A stretch of 64,000 bases of DNA from contig NC_064040.1 in the NCBI RefSeq assembly GCF_932526225.1, forward strand, positions 2,827,894 through 2,891,893, given 5' to 3'. Shown here one piece after another: positions 48,347 to 62,400 of the stretch. This stretch comes from Nematostella vectensis (taxonomy: Eukaryota; Cnidaria; Anthozoa; Actiniaria; Edwardsiidae). A program made the position numbers and the translations under genes. A model generated the notes under the pieces. That model made no database searches, had not been told where the DNA came from, and was given only the letters and a program-made list of their open reading frames with translations. Position 1 is the stretch's first letter. Each line of letters opens with the position of its first letter.

Positions 48347-51306
48347 CTAATTCCCCGAGCCGGCAAATACGGAGTTTTTCCCGAAACCCTCGGCGCTCAT
48401 TCCAAGGTACCCTCCATCCACTGGAAGGTCAGCGGCAGTTATAAAAGACGCATCCTCACTGCAGAGAAAGGAGATAGCTGCTGCTATCTCAGCGGGCTCC
48501 CCTAGCCTGTTGAGCATGTGGTAGGGACCCCAGAGAGGCTCCCATCTCGCGCGGTCATCCCCAGCCGCCCTGGCTACCTGTGTTTGAATACAGTAGGTTA
48601 CCAGTAGGATAGTGGCTACCTGTGGTTCAATACAGTAGGTTACCAGTAGGATAGTGCTAGCTTAAAGCCTCCTCTAACAAAAAGAAAACATCCTCCATGA
48701 AAAAAAAACACACTGGTTTTGGGTCCCAACTAATATTTTTAAACAGGGCCGAAGCAGGGGGTGGGGCACTGGGGGCATGTGCCCCAACAATATTTTCAAA
48801 AATTATAGGGAAATGACCAGAAGGGGCGTGGCTGTTGCCCCCCCCACCCCCAATCTTACGTGACCTGCTACGACTCTGTTAAATCTTTTACTATATTTTT
48901 TTCACGAAATGTCATATTTGCGTACGCCTAATATAAGCCGAATACGCCGAAGATAAGAGAGGGATTGCATTTGGCGAATATCTACTACCATATCTCCTTG
49001 TTTTGTATAAAGATAACAAATAAAGTTCTGGATCCGCTCTTGCATACCTCAGGGCTGTACGTCCACCCTGGCGATAGCGAGTTGACCCTGATGTGGTCCT
49101 TGGCCAGGTCTAGCGCCATGCATTTGGTCATGGAGATAATGGCACCTTTGCTCGACGAGTATGTCCAGTGCACGGGCTGAGCTCGATGGGCGCTTATACT
49201 GGCGAGGTTTACCACAGCTCCTGATGGACCGGTATCGCATGCTTGGAAGACAACGTGAACACAAGATACAAATCCCTATTATGATGGTAATGTGCAGGCA
49301 CGTACCCTTTGTGGTGAGAAGACCCCCCTCCTCCCCCTCCCTCTCAATTTCACTATCACCATCATACTAATATAAACAATTGTAATACTATCTCACCTGT
49401 TTTCATGTATGGGTGACAAGCTTGCACCATGTTGGCATAACCTTGCACATTCACAGACATAGTTTTGTGCCAGTCTTTCTCTTCTACATCTAGGCCTATA
49501 ACACGACCATGAAACATAAGGACACTGATATGATGTTGAAATCCCATGGTAGAAGGGGCGAAAGGGATGATGGGGCGGGATGATAGGGTACTGACATTTT
49601 GATTGAAAACCTGAAATCTGTACTTTTAGGGGGTGGGGAGCACAGCGTGCACATTTGCGTTTAAAGCTTAGTTTATATACATTACTTAGCGCGCGTAGCT
49701 TAGTTTATATACATTACTTAGCGCGCGTAGCTTAGTTTATATACATTACTTAGCGCGCGTAGCTTAGTTTATATACATTACTTAGCGCGCGTAGCTTAGT
49801 TTATATACATTACTTAGCGCGCGTAGCTAGAAAATTTTGTCATTTCTGAGGATCGAGACACATTCTTTGTTAAATATTGCAGACAATGCGGGATGTGGGG
49901 TGGGGGGTGGGGGGGGGGGGACATCTGCCTAACTTTGTCCTCCCGCTCCCAATATAAGGTGAATGGGTATAATGCAATCTTTCTATGAGATTTCACGGTG
50001 GTTTTGAAGAGGACTACAACTGGTCGATAACACTACAATACCTTTTTCAATCTAGAAACAAATAAGTCCAAGGAAATACCGAGAGAAAAGGATTGGGAAG
50101 GCGACAGAAAAACGTGACATGCCTTTTGATCCAAAGTATGCAGCGTTGTTAACCAAGATATGGACGGCGCTTCCATGGTCAGCCGCTACACAGCCTACTA
50201 CGTGCGCGCACATATCCTTGTTAGCGACATCGACGTGGTAGAATTTTACCTTGTTACCTAATATGAAACAAATAAGTTTAACATGACAAAGCGTGCGGTA
50301 GTACCTGTGGTGAGGGAAGGAGTGGGGTCTGGGAAGCGTAAATAATCTGACTGCCCAAATTATTGCTCGTAAACTCACACAATCTGCCAACTGCGTCTAA
50401 AGAAACCCGCACTCGGTGGCCGATTTTTTAATTGGCCCAGGAGATATTTCCATAAATTCATAACTGTCACCTTAAAAATTACCCCCTCCCCTTTAAGTTC
50501 ACATGTATATTTCGTGATAATAACGTTGACCCCAACAATCAAGTATTTGTATCCAGCTTTGACATAAGCCTTTTTACATCGGCCCGAAGTGAAAAAAACA
50601 CCCACAGCCCCTGAAACAGAACCTTGGATACCAGCCTTGGTACAAGGAGCTATTATCTAACCATTTTTTGATTCAAAGATTCGCCTGTTATCTTCGCACA
50701 GTTCCTCGAATAATACAGTCAGTGCAGCCGTCAAATCCACCATCCTATGTATTGGTTTCTTGTATTGTGTAGTTACGAGCGTCTTGTATCTTTCCATTAT
50801 CGCGATCGCGAATCGCGAAATTTCAGACTCGCGAAATGTGCCTATACCATTTTCGCGAAATTTAAGACTCGCGAAAGTAAAGAAGAATAAGGTTGTCCAA
50901 AAAACTTACGCGGCTACGCGGCTCAAGTCTAGTAAGACCACAGGTAGACCGCAGTAGAGTTTGGTACTTGCCTACTGCGACCTACGTGAGTTGTTCTTTG
51001 TGTCTTACAAGGCACGGAACTAATTTGGGGCACGTAATGTCCTATTTTGAGAAGATTCTTGTATTTGTATTTATATAAACAAAAAAACAAACCTGACGAT
51101 CGTAAATCCGTTTCTACTTGCTGACCAAGCTCGTCGTTGATATCGAGAATGGCTACACTCGCTCCTTCGCGTGCTAGCCTTTCTACCGTAGCTTTACCAA
51201 TACCAGACGCGCCACCGGTTACAATGGCTACACGGCCATGAAATCTTCCCTCTAGATGTGCACGTATGCTGCCTGTGGTAATAACTGCTTCAGTCGCTTC
51301 AGTCAT
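48347..51306 (-). CDS. Classical short-chain dehydrogenase/reductase (SDR)
   Basis: Five exons in transcription order: 51306-51093, 50257-50123, 49495-49397, 49220-49048 and 48577-48347, totalling 852 nt (283 residues). NAD(P)-binding motif TGGASGIG is at 30-37, an acidic residue after the second strand (ILDIND) suggests NAD preference, NNAAY is at 108-112, Asn132 in MSVNV, and catalytic Ser157, Tyr170 and Lys174 (YSSSK). [14 protein letters not shown]-type C-terminal helix and DGGYL complete a FabG-like fold. The substrate cannot be told. Intron 2 appears to start with GC (AAAAG|GCATGT), the only site that keeps frame and conserved SKGLD sequence. The last acceptor is tandemly duplicated. 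The ATG at 51306 is preferred over an upstream in-frame GTG. It is probably cytosolic; no signal peptide is seen. Confidence 0.9.
48571..48654 (-). repeat. 42-bp tandem duplication carrying the SDR exon 5 acceptor
   Basis: Two copies at 48571-48612 and 48613-48654 differ at a few bases. On the minus strand each carries a pyrimidine tract, CACAG and GTAGCCA, so the real acceptor is preceded by a second one exactly 42 nt away with no stop in between. Confidence 0.9.
48760..48850 (+). repeat. Dispersed repeat copy 2 (partner 3829-3916)
   Basis: Same block order as the copy at 3829-3916, located in intron 4 of the SDR gene. Confidence 0.6.
49666..49825 (+). repeat. 32-bp tandem repeat, five perfect copies
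   Basis: The units begin GCTTAGTTTATATAC and contain AGCGCGCGTA. Identity between copies suggests recent expansion. It lies in intron 2 of the SDR gene. Confidence 0.97.
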
Positions 51307-51776
51307 TCTTGAGCATCGGCCCGTACCACTGTACTCTCGGTGGTGACCTCTTGTGAAATGACGCGTGACAGCGTGACGGATCAGCTGTTTTCGAGTCACG
51401 CAAAAAATGTATAGATCTTTTTTTTTTTTTTTACAGTAGCTTTAGATAATTTACACGTGTCCCTCGTATAACAAAATTAATTTAGAATTATATTGGTTAT
51501 TTACATTAAAATACTAATTTAAGGAATTGTCTAATTGTGCTACAGAATTAAAGATGTCAGTGATTTTATACGGAAATGAAGCGACTGTATCTGTGGAATA
51601 TTAGGAAAAGAACAATATCTTTGATTTCATTTCATAATCTCAAAGCATTTTGATCTACATCAAATAGTTTTTATGCTTTTTAACACACTTTTCGATGAAA
51701 AATCAAAGAAAAAAAATATTGACCATCGTCTTTATGCAGGATAAAATATAAAATAGTTGCACTCTTTTTCTCGAAT
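51307..51776. other. Intergenic region upstream of SDR and tRNA-Gly
   Basis: AT-rich, no gene seen. It presumably holds the SDR promoter. Confidence 0.6.
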
Positions 51777-51848
51777 GCGCCAGTGGTGTAGGGGTTATCA
51801 TGGCGGCTTCCCAAGCCGTTGACCCGGGTTCGATTCCCGGCTGGCGCA
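51777..51848 (+). tRNA. tRNA-Gly (anticodon CCC)
   Basis: A 72-nt cloverleaf: acceptor stem GCGCCAG pairs with CTGGCGC, discriminator A; D-arm GTGTAGGGGTTATCA; anticodon stem GCGGC/GCCGT with loop TTCCCAA, giving anticodon CCC; T-arm CCGGGTTCGATTCCCGG. A-box and B-box are intact and a T-run follows at once as Pol III terminator. No intron and no encoded CCA. Confidence 0.97.
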
Positions 51849-51849
51849 T

Positions 51850-51859
51850 ATTTTTTTTT
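51850..51859 (+). terminator. Pol III terminator of tRNA-Gly
   Basis: A run of T residues starts within two bases of the tRNA 3' end. Confidence 0.85.
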
Positions 51860-52038
51860 CTCGTACAGTTATACCGTTATCCATTTTATTTAGCTTTGGT
51901 TATATATCCGAGGATCCAGCCATAAATGTAACGCGAATAAACACTTCAGAAACAATTTTTCATAAATATAATAAACTAAACTATCGATGTCAGGATTTAG
52001 ACAAGGAACGCCTTGCATATTTCAACGTCTGAGAGAAA

Positions 52039-54832
<2,794 letters not shown>

Positions 54833-55000
54833 CTTTTGAATGACTAGAGAAAAAACCTAAAGTACAAGTACTCCTTAACAAACTAAATAAGCATGAGATA
54901 GTCTTATGACATCAGATAATCTCTCCGGGTAAAGGAAGCAGAGAAGGAAGCAAATACTTCATACGTTAAGTGTGTGAGAAAACCTGGATTGGGGCTCTTC

Positions 55001-55058
55001 TTCTTCTTCTTCTTCTTTTTCTTCTTCTTCTTCTTCTTCTTCTTCTTCTTCTTCTTTC
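55001..55058 (+). repeat. (CTT)n microsatellite
   Basis: CTTCTT run with one interruption. Confidence 0.95.
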
Positions 55059-55715
55059 TTTTTACAGGGGGAGGGGGAGGGGTAGTTTCAATAAAATCAG
55101 ACGGGGTGAACGTCGGCAAAATTGATTTTAACCCTGATGGATGGAGTTTTGGGCATTTTTCAACAGAAATTCTTACCCCTCAGAGATTGCAAATTGGTTG
55201 TGGAAATCTTTATAAGATAGGAAAAGATAGGAAAATCGGAAAATAACGTTAAAAACCCCCTTAGGAATAACAATTGGTTCACTTTTATACCCTAAGAGAT
55301 TACGGAATAGTAAACAAAACGTTAAACACCCCCTTAGAAGTAGCAGTTGGTTGAATTTTAAACCCTAAGCTAAGAGATAGCAAAATCGGAACCCCCCCCC
55401 CCCCCCCCCCTTGGCTTTCACCCATAGGCACATACATTCTGTACAAAGTGGTAAGCCTGGTCAGGGTGCCTGCTGCTACGGTGATAACAGAACCCTTTAC
55501 AAATAGCCCAATAGAGAACCTAATAAAACATATATATATTTTATCGCTGGTGCTAGTAGTATACTGGATTTCCGAGTTGGTGGTGTTCTCAGTGAGGTAC
55601 TTGCTGGCAGACAAAAATTCTATTTTCCCGTGATGGATTTTTGAATTCTCGATGATTTTTTCATGTCATGGCCGCATTAGCGCGCCTCAATCTACAGTAC
55701 TTCGAAAAACCGCAC

Positions 55716-55972
55716 TAGTGCACACTAGCGACATAACGACATGGGCGCGCGCACTATGTTTAGCCCGACATAACGACATGGGCGCGCGCACTATGTTTAG
55801 CCCGACATAACGACATGGGCGCGCGCACTATGTTTAGCCCGACATAACGACATGGAAAGAATGACATAAAAGAAAAAAAAACATGTTTTTTCTCTTATGT
55901 CGTTATGTCCATGTCGTTATGTCGAAGATAAGAGTGCCTACGCCCATGTCGATATGTCGCTAGTGTGCACTA
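55716..55972. repeat. Long inverted repeat with internal 37-bp tandem units
   Basis: Outer arms 55716-55747 and 55941-55972 are complementary over 32 bp with one mismatch (TAGTGCACACTAGCG... against ...CGCTAGTGTGCACTA). Inside the left half, 37-bp units with GACATAACGACATGGGCGCG start at 55730, 55767 and 55804, with a fourth partial at 55841. The right half holds further inverted ATGTCGTTATGTC words. Confidence 0.92.
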
Positions 55973-56409
55973 GGCAAAAGCACTAGGCATAAAGAAAACA
56001 GCACGCCTTTTTCACTTTTATATAATCTTTATAACAAGTCAGGGACTGTAAAATATATGGCAATAGAAAATTTGCGCATATTATCCATTCTAAAACACAT
56101 TGTCAAATGCAAAAACGACCTTTCACGCCCAAAAGTTTAGTCTCCTGTCCGTGCGTAGAAAACTACCAAAAGTTTTGCTGTTTGTTGTTTAGGAGGATTC
56201 CTGTGTTATGCATTGGACGGCAGAGACTTGGTCCAGATATTCAAAATGGCGGCTTGCTTGAAAACAACCGGCAAATTTTGGATTTTATCGCTCTAAAAAC
56301 AGCTCTTACAGCGCCATCGACATACTATAAACGTGGTGAATACTTTAAGGGAAAGTAGATCCCGCTTTTTATTAATTTCGTGCATGAATTCTAGCTGAGA
56401 TAGTAGCAA

Positions 56410-59400
56410 ATGGTGAACATGTCATTTCGGTGCCCAAGTTTCGGTGTCGGTCTTGTTGATAGATCTCTGCAGAGAGATGTGAGTGTGGTTTGTACAGCAG
56501 AGCAAACCAGCAAAGTATTCGTGGCTTTTAAAGTTATCGAAGAAAGGCTTCATGGAGACAGTGGCTACAAGGTTTTCGTCACTTCTAACGATACTCAAGG
56601 TAATGCTAAGCTTACTCTAAGAATCAATACCGATCAACATAAGTCAATAACAAATAATTTAGCCAGATATATGAACCAAACGTGCCGTTTTTTTCAAAAG
56701 ACTGCATTGCATGAAAGATCTGGCGCCTTTAGGTTTATTGCCTGTATTTACACACTTCACAAGAAGAAGCATATTGTGTATTGTTTTTGTGAGTTATTAC
56801 AGTTCTTGAAAAGCTAGCATCTAAATATTCTTTAAAACTTGCATATACTGTTACTGTTATCTCCAAGTAGAGGGGCATCAAACAAGATGCAATTCTCACA
56901 TACAGCTTGATTCTTTTTTTCTTTTCAGGTATCTTTATAACAGGGTTGACTCAAGCACTACAGTCATTGACCCCCTATACTCTCCAATTTTGCAATAACA
57001 CGCAACAATGGATATCTCCAAGAACTTTTGATGTTGACATTTTCATTGGATCCCACTTGGATATCCTCAAAATATTGAGCCATCGACAGCCCTCCCCATT
57101 ACTTCTTGTGATGGATAATTGTCATGCGGTGTCAGAAGGAGGTTCAGTTATGAAGGACCTAGTAAACATTGCCAGACAACAGCCAAAGTGCATTATCATG
57201 GGTTTAACATCAGGTATTGTGGGTAGGAGGAGAACATGCATTTCAGATGTATATCAACTTTTAACTACAATGGAGGTAACATTTGGTGTCCAAGCTATTG
57301 TTTCTAGTGATTTACTTGCTGTAAACAAGTATGGAGAAAGACCTGAAGAGACATTGGTTGTAGCCTCGTCAATGACAAATGACATAATTAACAAGAACGT
57401 GTTAGAGTGTTTGCACGAGGCAAGGGATACACTGTCCTTTGCTAACAATGGTGAAAGTGTAGATGTTTTTAATCGCCTGTCATCCATGTTAGCGGAATGT
57501 GAAGATATATTAATAGATCTTGGTACCTTTAGTTCACTCAAGGCTTTGTCATTCACTAGTAGAGAATTTAACAAAGAAGGGAAGAAAGCAATAAAGGCCA
57601 AACAAGAAGACTTAGCAACCACCCTACAAATATGTGCAGCTAAACTAGACGAAGTGGTTAATACTGTGAAGAAAGAGTTTGATGGTTCTGCAGATATTCT
57701 ATTGACAGATGTGACAAGAAGAATTTTTCAATTTTTAACTTTGTTGGATAAAGAGAATTCTACATCCCCTACAGAACAAGTTGAATTAAGAAATAAAAAT
57801 TTTGAAAGAGTTCATTTTAAATGTCAAAATGATGACATTAGTAAAATTGAAATTGCCAATCACACAACAAGGCCAATGCAAAGACCTGTTGCTGTGATTC
57901 TTGCAAAGTCTGAACTGCAAGCTCATGCCATAAACAGCCTTATCAGTTACATCTCTGATTTTACTCATCCATACCTCAAAACCAGAATTTTGTCAAATGA
58001 CAAGATCAATCAGATGATTAACACTCACATGTCTTTAGATGACAAGGAGCCAGACCCCCTAGTAGGTGACATGACCATGCAGGGCATCTTGAATGGGTCC
58101 ATTAATGTCCTTATTGTATGCCGTGAGGTAGAGCATCTACTGCGCCTATCTCAGTGCCGGCTGGTTGTCAGGTTCGGTGTCCCTAATGATTATATATCAT
58201 ATGTTGTTGTCAAGAACATTGCCAGAGAGCAAAATGCACATGTGATGTTTATAAAAACCAAGAGCGTGCAATGTCACGAGGAAAATACCTTTGTGGTAAG
58301 TAAAAGTTTATTTGTTTTTATGTATTGTGACTGTGCATAATATCTTATGAGAGCAGCACCAAACCATCAGGCCATCTAAAATGATATATACCTTTTTTTA
58401 GGAGAAAATGTCACATGTAATTTGGTTTGTCAACTGTTACTCAGCCAAGCTTCTGTTGGCCATACCATCTTTTGGTATTATGTTCACAGTTTTGCCTAAA
58501 AAAGCATCATTATAGGAAATATTTTTTTACAGGAATTTCAGACATTGGAAGAAATATTCTATGTCAGAAGCTCACCACAGCCGGTGCATCATTGCACATC
58601 TGATCTGAAAGAGGACTCAGTATATACACCATTTGGCCCAGATGGGCCCTGTGTAACGGCAGATACATCCATCAGTCTCATCAATAGGTATCCAGTAGTA
58701 AAATTATTTTTTAAATCTTTGGGACCTTCTTGTTACTGCCCAAAATTTGATACGTTGACCGATTTTGATCCCTAATTCAGTTGTTTATCATTTTTGAGCA
58801 AGTACCTTATCAAGAATATGAGCACCCTGGTATCACAAACCCCCTGCTGGCTCGTATTGATGGTTTCTTCCTTGAGAATTTTAGTAAGCAGGCTCTAGTT
58901 TTTACTACCCTCTCTACCCATCACAATTTAAGTAAGCAGACTCAATCCCTTCACCCTGTAAAAGACTCTACCTTGTTTCATATACTGTACCTCTTAAGTC
59001 TTTTTAACCCCTTTTTCAAACAATCATTTTTGTTATATTTTTCAATAGGAAATACAATTCTCTGTAGCCTTTAAAATTACTGGTACTGTTACTGTGGAAT
59101 CTCGAGCATTGGGAGCTCTTCTCCAAATCCTTACTGGCATTGTTGTTTCAGTTTTTGTAGTCAGTTCCACACTGATGGGTTGAGTAAAGCTATCCCACAT
59201 TGCTGCAGCAGTGTGTTTGAGCAGGGAGAGCAGATCAAAGTGACTTCTACATTGTTTTTGCCAAGAAATTCTCCACTTAGCCAGCCATTCAAGGTGAGGA
59301 CATCATCAGAAATGTGATTATTTTGTAACCTTACTTTACATACATTATAACCACAAACAAAGTTTGGCATCTATTAGGTTAGCAAATCAGTCAGTCAAAA

Positions 59401-62400
59401 ACAGTGTCAGCCAGGTAGTAAGGCAACCAGTTAGTCAGTTATTCCGTCAGACATCTAGCCATTAAAGCAGCCACACCAAGCCCATAGCCAGGTGTGTGTG
59501 TTTGTGGTGGGGGAGGGGGGGGGAGGAGAGGGGGTTGTCTACCCAGTGGATCATCATCTACAGGTATCTTGTCCTTATGAAGCTCACAGTATTACTCAGT
59601 TTCCTTTTATTTGTTCTCCTGCCACTGGCCAGCAGACAGCAGGTCAGTCATTTAGTGAAATCAATCTACAGTATCAGTCAAAGTCAATCAATCAGTTATT
59701 CAATAACTCAGGTCAATCAAGCAGTGAGTCAATCAGTCAACAGTGACTGTTATGTGTCTAACGTCTGATGTAAATAATAATGCGTTGTCTGATCAAGGTT
59801 TGTCTCGTCAACAGGCCCACCTAACAGTTTCCAAACACAATCCTAAACATGAACCAGCAGTAGCTAAGCTGAGATGTGAGCAATTGGCAGCCCTAGAGGC
59901 GGTCAAAGCGCTTCATACTGCAGGGGAGCTAGACTCCAGTTTACAGCCATGCGCAAGGCGGCGAGAGCATGTGTTCAAGAGAAAAGACGAGACATGTCCT
60001 GACGAGATCGCGGATGGGAGTATAGGCCGGGCGGGATCGCTCAGGCGAAGACGTGCTTACAAGTGTAAGGTATAATGCAGGCCAAGTGGGACATACGGCT
60101 ACGTGCACGATGTTGGTACCCAACCGTGTAACATGCGTATTGAAGCGCACTATGGGCCGGGTTTGAAGTGCAGTGACACGAATAGGGAACTGTTCCTTAT
60201 TCAAGTTAGTTTTCGCGAATAAGGAAATGGAATCTCCCAACGTCCGATTTCGTTTTACGACTTATCCGAATAAGGAATAGACTATGAAGAGGATTGTCAG
60301 TGTTTGCTCATCATTTCTCAATAAAGGAAATGAAATTTCATAACTCCCGATTTCGCTTTAACTACATATCAGAATAAGGAATAGACTAAAAAGAGGGTCG
60401 TTTTTGTTTTCTAAACATTTCTCGAATAAGGAAATGGAATTTCATAACGCCCGATCTCGTTTTACGACTTATCCGAATAAGGAATAGACTAAAGAGAGGG
60501 TTCTTTAGTATTTTCTAAACATTTCTCGAATAAGGAGATGGTATTTCATAACGCCTGATTTCGTTTTAACTACTTATCCGAATAAGGAATAGACTAAAAA
60601 GAGGGTCGTTTGTGTTTTCTAAACATTTCTCGAATAAGGAAATGGTATTTCATAACGCCTGATTTCGTTTTAACTACTTATCCGAATAAGGAATAAACTA
60701 TGAAGAGGATTGTCAGTGTTTGTGTGTTATGTGCACAAGCGCTTAGATTATTCGACCGGGTATAAATATTATCGAAGCGTTCAACTTTCCCCGGCCTCTT
60801 ATGCGCTTGAACACGGATGCGTGTAGAATAGGGCTTAATGAGTGTTTCTTTGTGCGCTTACATCATTCGAAACTGAGTTCGACCGGGTAAAATACGGTGT
60901 CATAGCCATGCTGTTTATGAGATCTCAGAATAAGGGGGACAAAGCATTCTCTCCCGAAAATGTTGCATATTATATACACAAATTGTTGCTTTAAGAACGA
61001 AATTTAAGCGGATTTGGATATATAATCTCATGTTGAATCCTTGAGTTGGTAAGTCTTGACGTTTACAAGTTTTAATATAGAGGATATTGATATCCAAACT
61101 TTGAGTGCTCTCGCGGGGGGGACATGTGGTCGTTACGCATTTATCGTTTAATTGCTCCCTTATCGATCATCCTACATCAATGGGTAACACAGCAATGGAA
61201 AGAGCAACTAATGTTGATTTTAGAAACATGTAAGATTCTCTATGAAGCGGAGCGAGAAAAAAAAATATCGCGCTGGTTTGTTTCGACACTTTGCAAATGT
61301 TACGCCATTTTCGCGTCATTATCACAATTAGGCCGACAAAATGCGATTTCTTACTCTTGCTTTGAATATGTTTAAGCTCAAATCTTTTTCCTTGTAAACA
61401 TTAAACATTATAACATCCTTGGAGCTAATTATTTCATAGTGAAGAGCAACATTCGGCAAAATATACGTTAACTTATTCGAGTAGGGTCACTACTCCGCCG
61501 TTGAGTATCAACATCGTGCACATAGCCATACTACAATATAAATAGAGTGGCGCGATAGCTCCAGGTCTCTAAGAAAGAGGACCAAGGTGCAAAACCAGGT
61601 TTTGATTTACTGAGGTGTAAAAACCTGGCTCTCTACATTGGGGACTGTGATTCACTTGTCTTCTCGGATTGGACGTTAAAATGGAGGTCCTGTAACCACT
61701 ATTCGCTAGATACATTAAACATGATTGAGGCATTCTTTTGCATTTGTTTACAATATACTGCTGCATTTGTAATGAAGCATGACAAAATGTATTTGGTAGC
61801 CTTGCAAATCATGCAAAAAATGTTATATGTCTTCAGGGACGGCGGCAGAGTTTTTTTATTGGAGGAAAGATACAGTAGGAATGCGTGCTGGTTGGCAACC
61901 CAGCGAGTATGCCTTCACGCTCAAGCAATTGTTTCAACCTGCATTTCCTTGTGCACCCTAAAAGCTGCCGTCCTTTTCTTTTAGATTCCCTGTGTCTTCA
62001 CCAACAGCCTTCCTGATCCTGGCCAATCATGCTATGTGTATGCGGTCCACCTTGTACTAACTAAGCCAGACTCGCATGAGAGGGCTGTTCGCTCACAAGG
62101 AACACGTTTAAAGGACCCTGAGAAGCGGCCTTTATCTTTAGGGATTATTCTCAACAAATCATTGCCAAAGGTGAGCACACTGAAAAGGAGATCATTTTTT
62201 TATGATCTCTGTAAAAACGTTATTAATGACACCTCCTTGTCCTACATCTTATGTTTTTCAGCTCCCCGCATTTATTATCTACGACAGAGCAGGTGAGATG
62301 ACTGTCTCTCTCAAGCATTGCTACAATACCATGCTCACTTCCCAACAACTCGCACTAATACAGCGCTTCCACCGATACGTGTTCACTGACGTCCTGAACC

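Larger units (their letters stand above)
54833..56409. other. Intergenic region ALKBH6 to Dicer
   Basis: Contains a (CTT)n tract at 55001-55058, an AATAAA at 55090-55095 that could end ALKBH6, a C-run near 55392-55410, repeated CCCTTAG...GTTG words and the hairpin at 55716-55972. An 83-codon frame at 56107-56358 has no domain and is treated as 5' flank of Dicer. Confidence 0.65.

Noticed and set aside
54974-55119. Poly-Phe and poly-Lys frames
   Set aside because: Translation of the (CTT)n tract.
56107-56358. 83-codon frame upstream of Dicer
   Set aside because: No similarity to the Dicer N-terminus and stops before the Dicer ATG in all frames; treated as 5' flank.
58781-59074. Frame beginning near 58781 as a Dicer exon
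   Set aside because: It does not continue phase 2 from 58687 with DUF283 sequence, whereas 59152-59293 does (FCSQF...STLFLPRNSPL).
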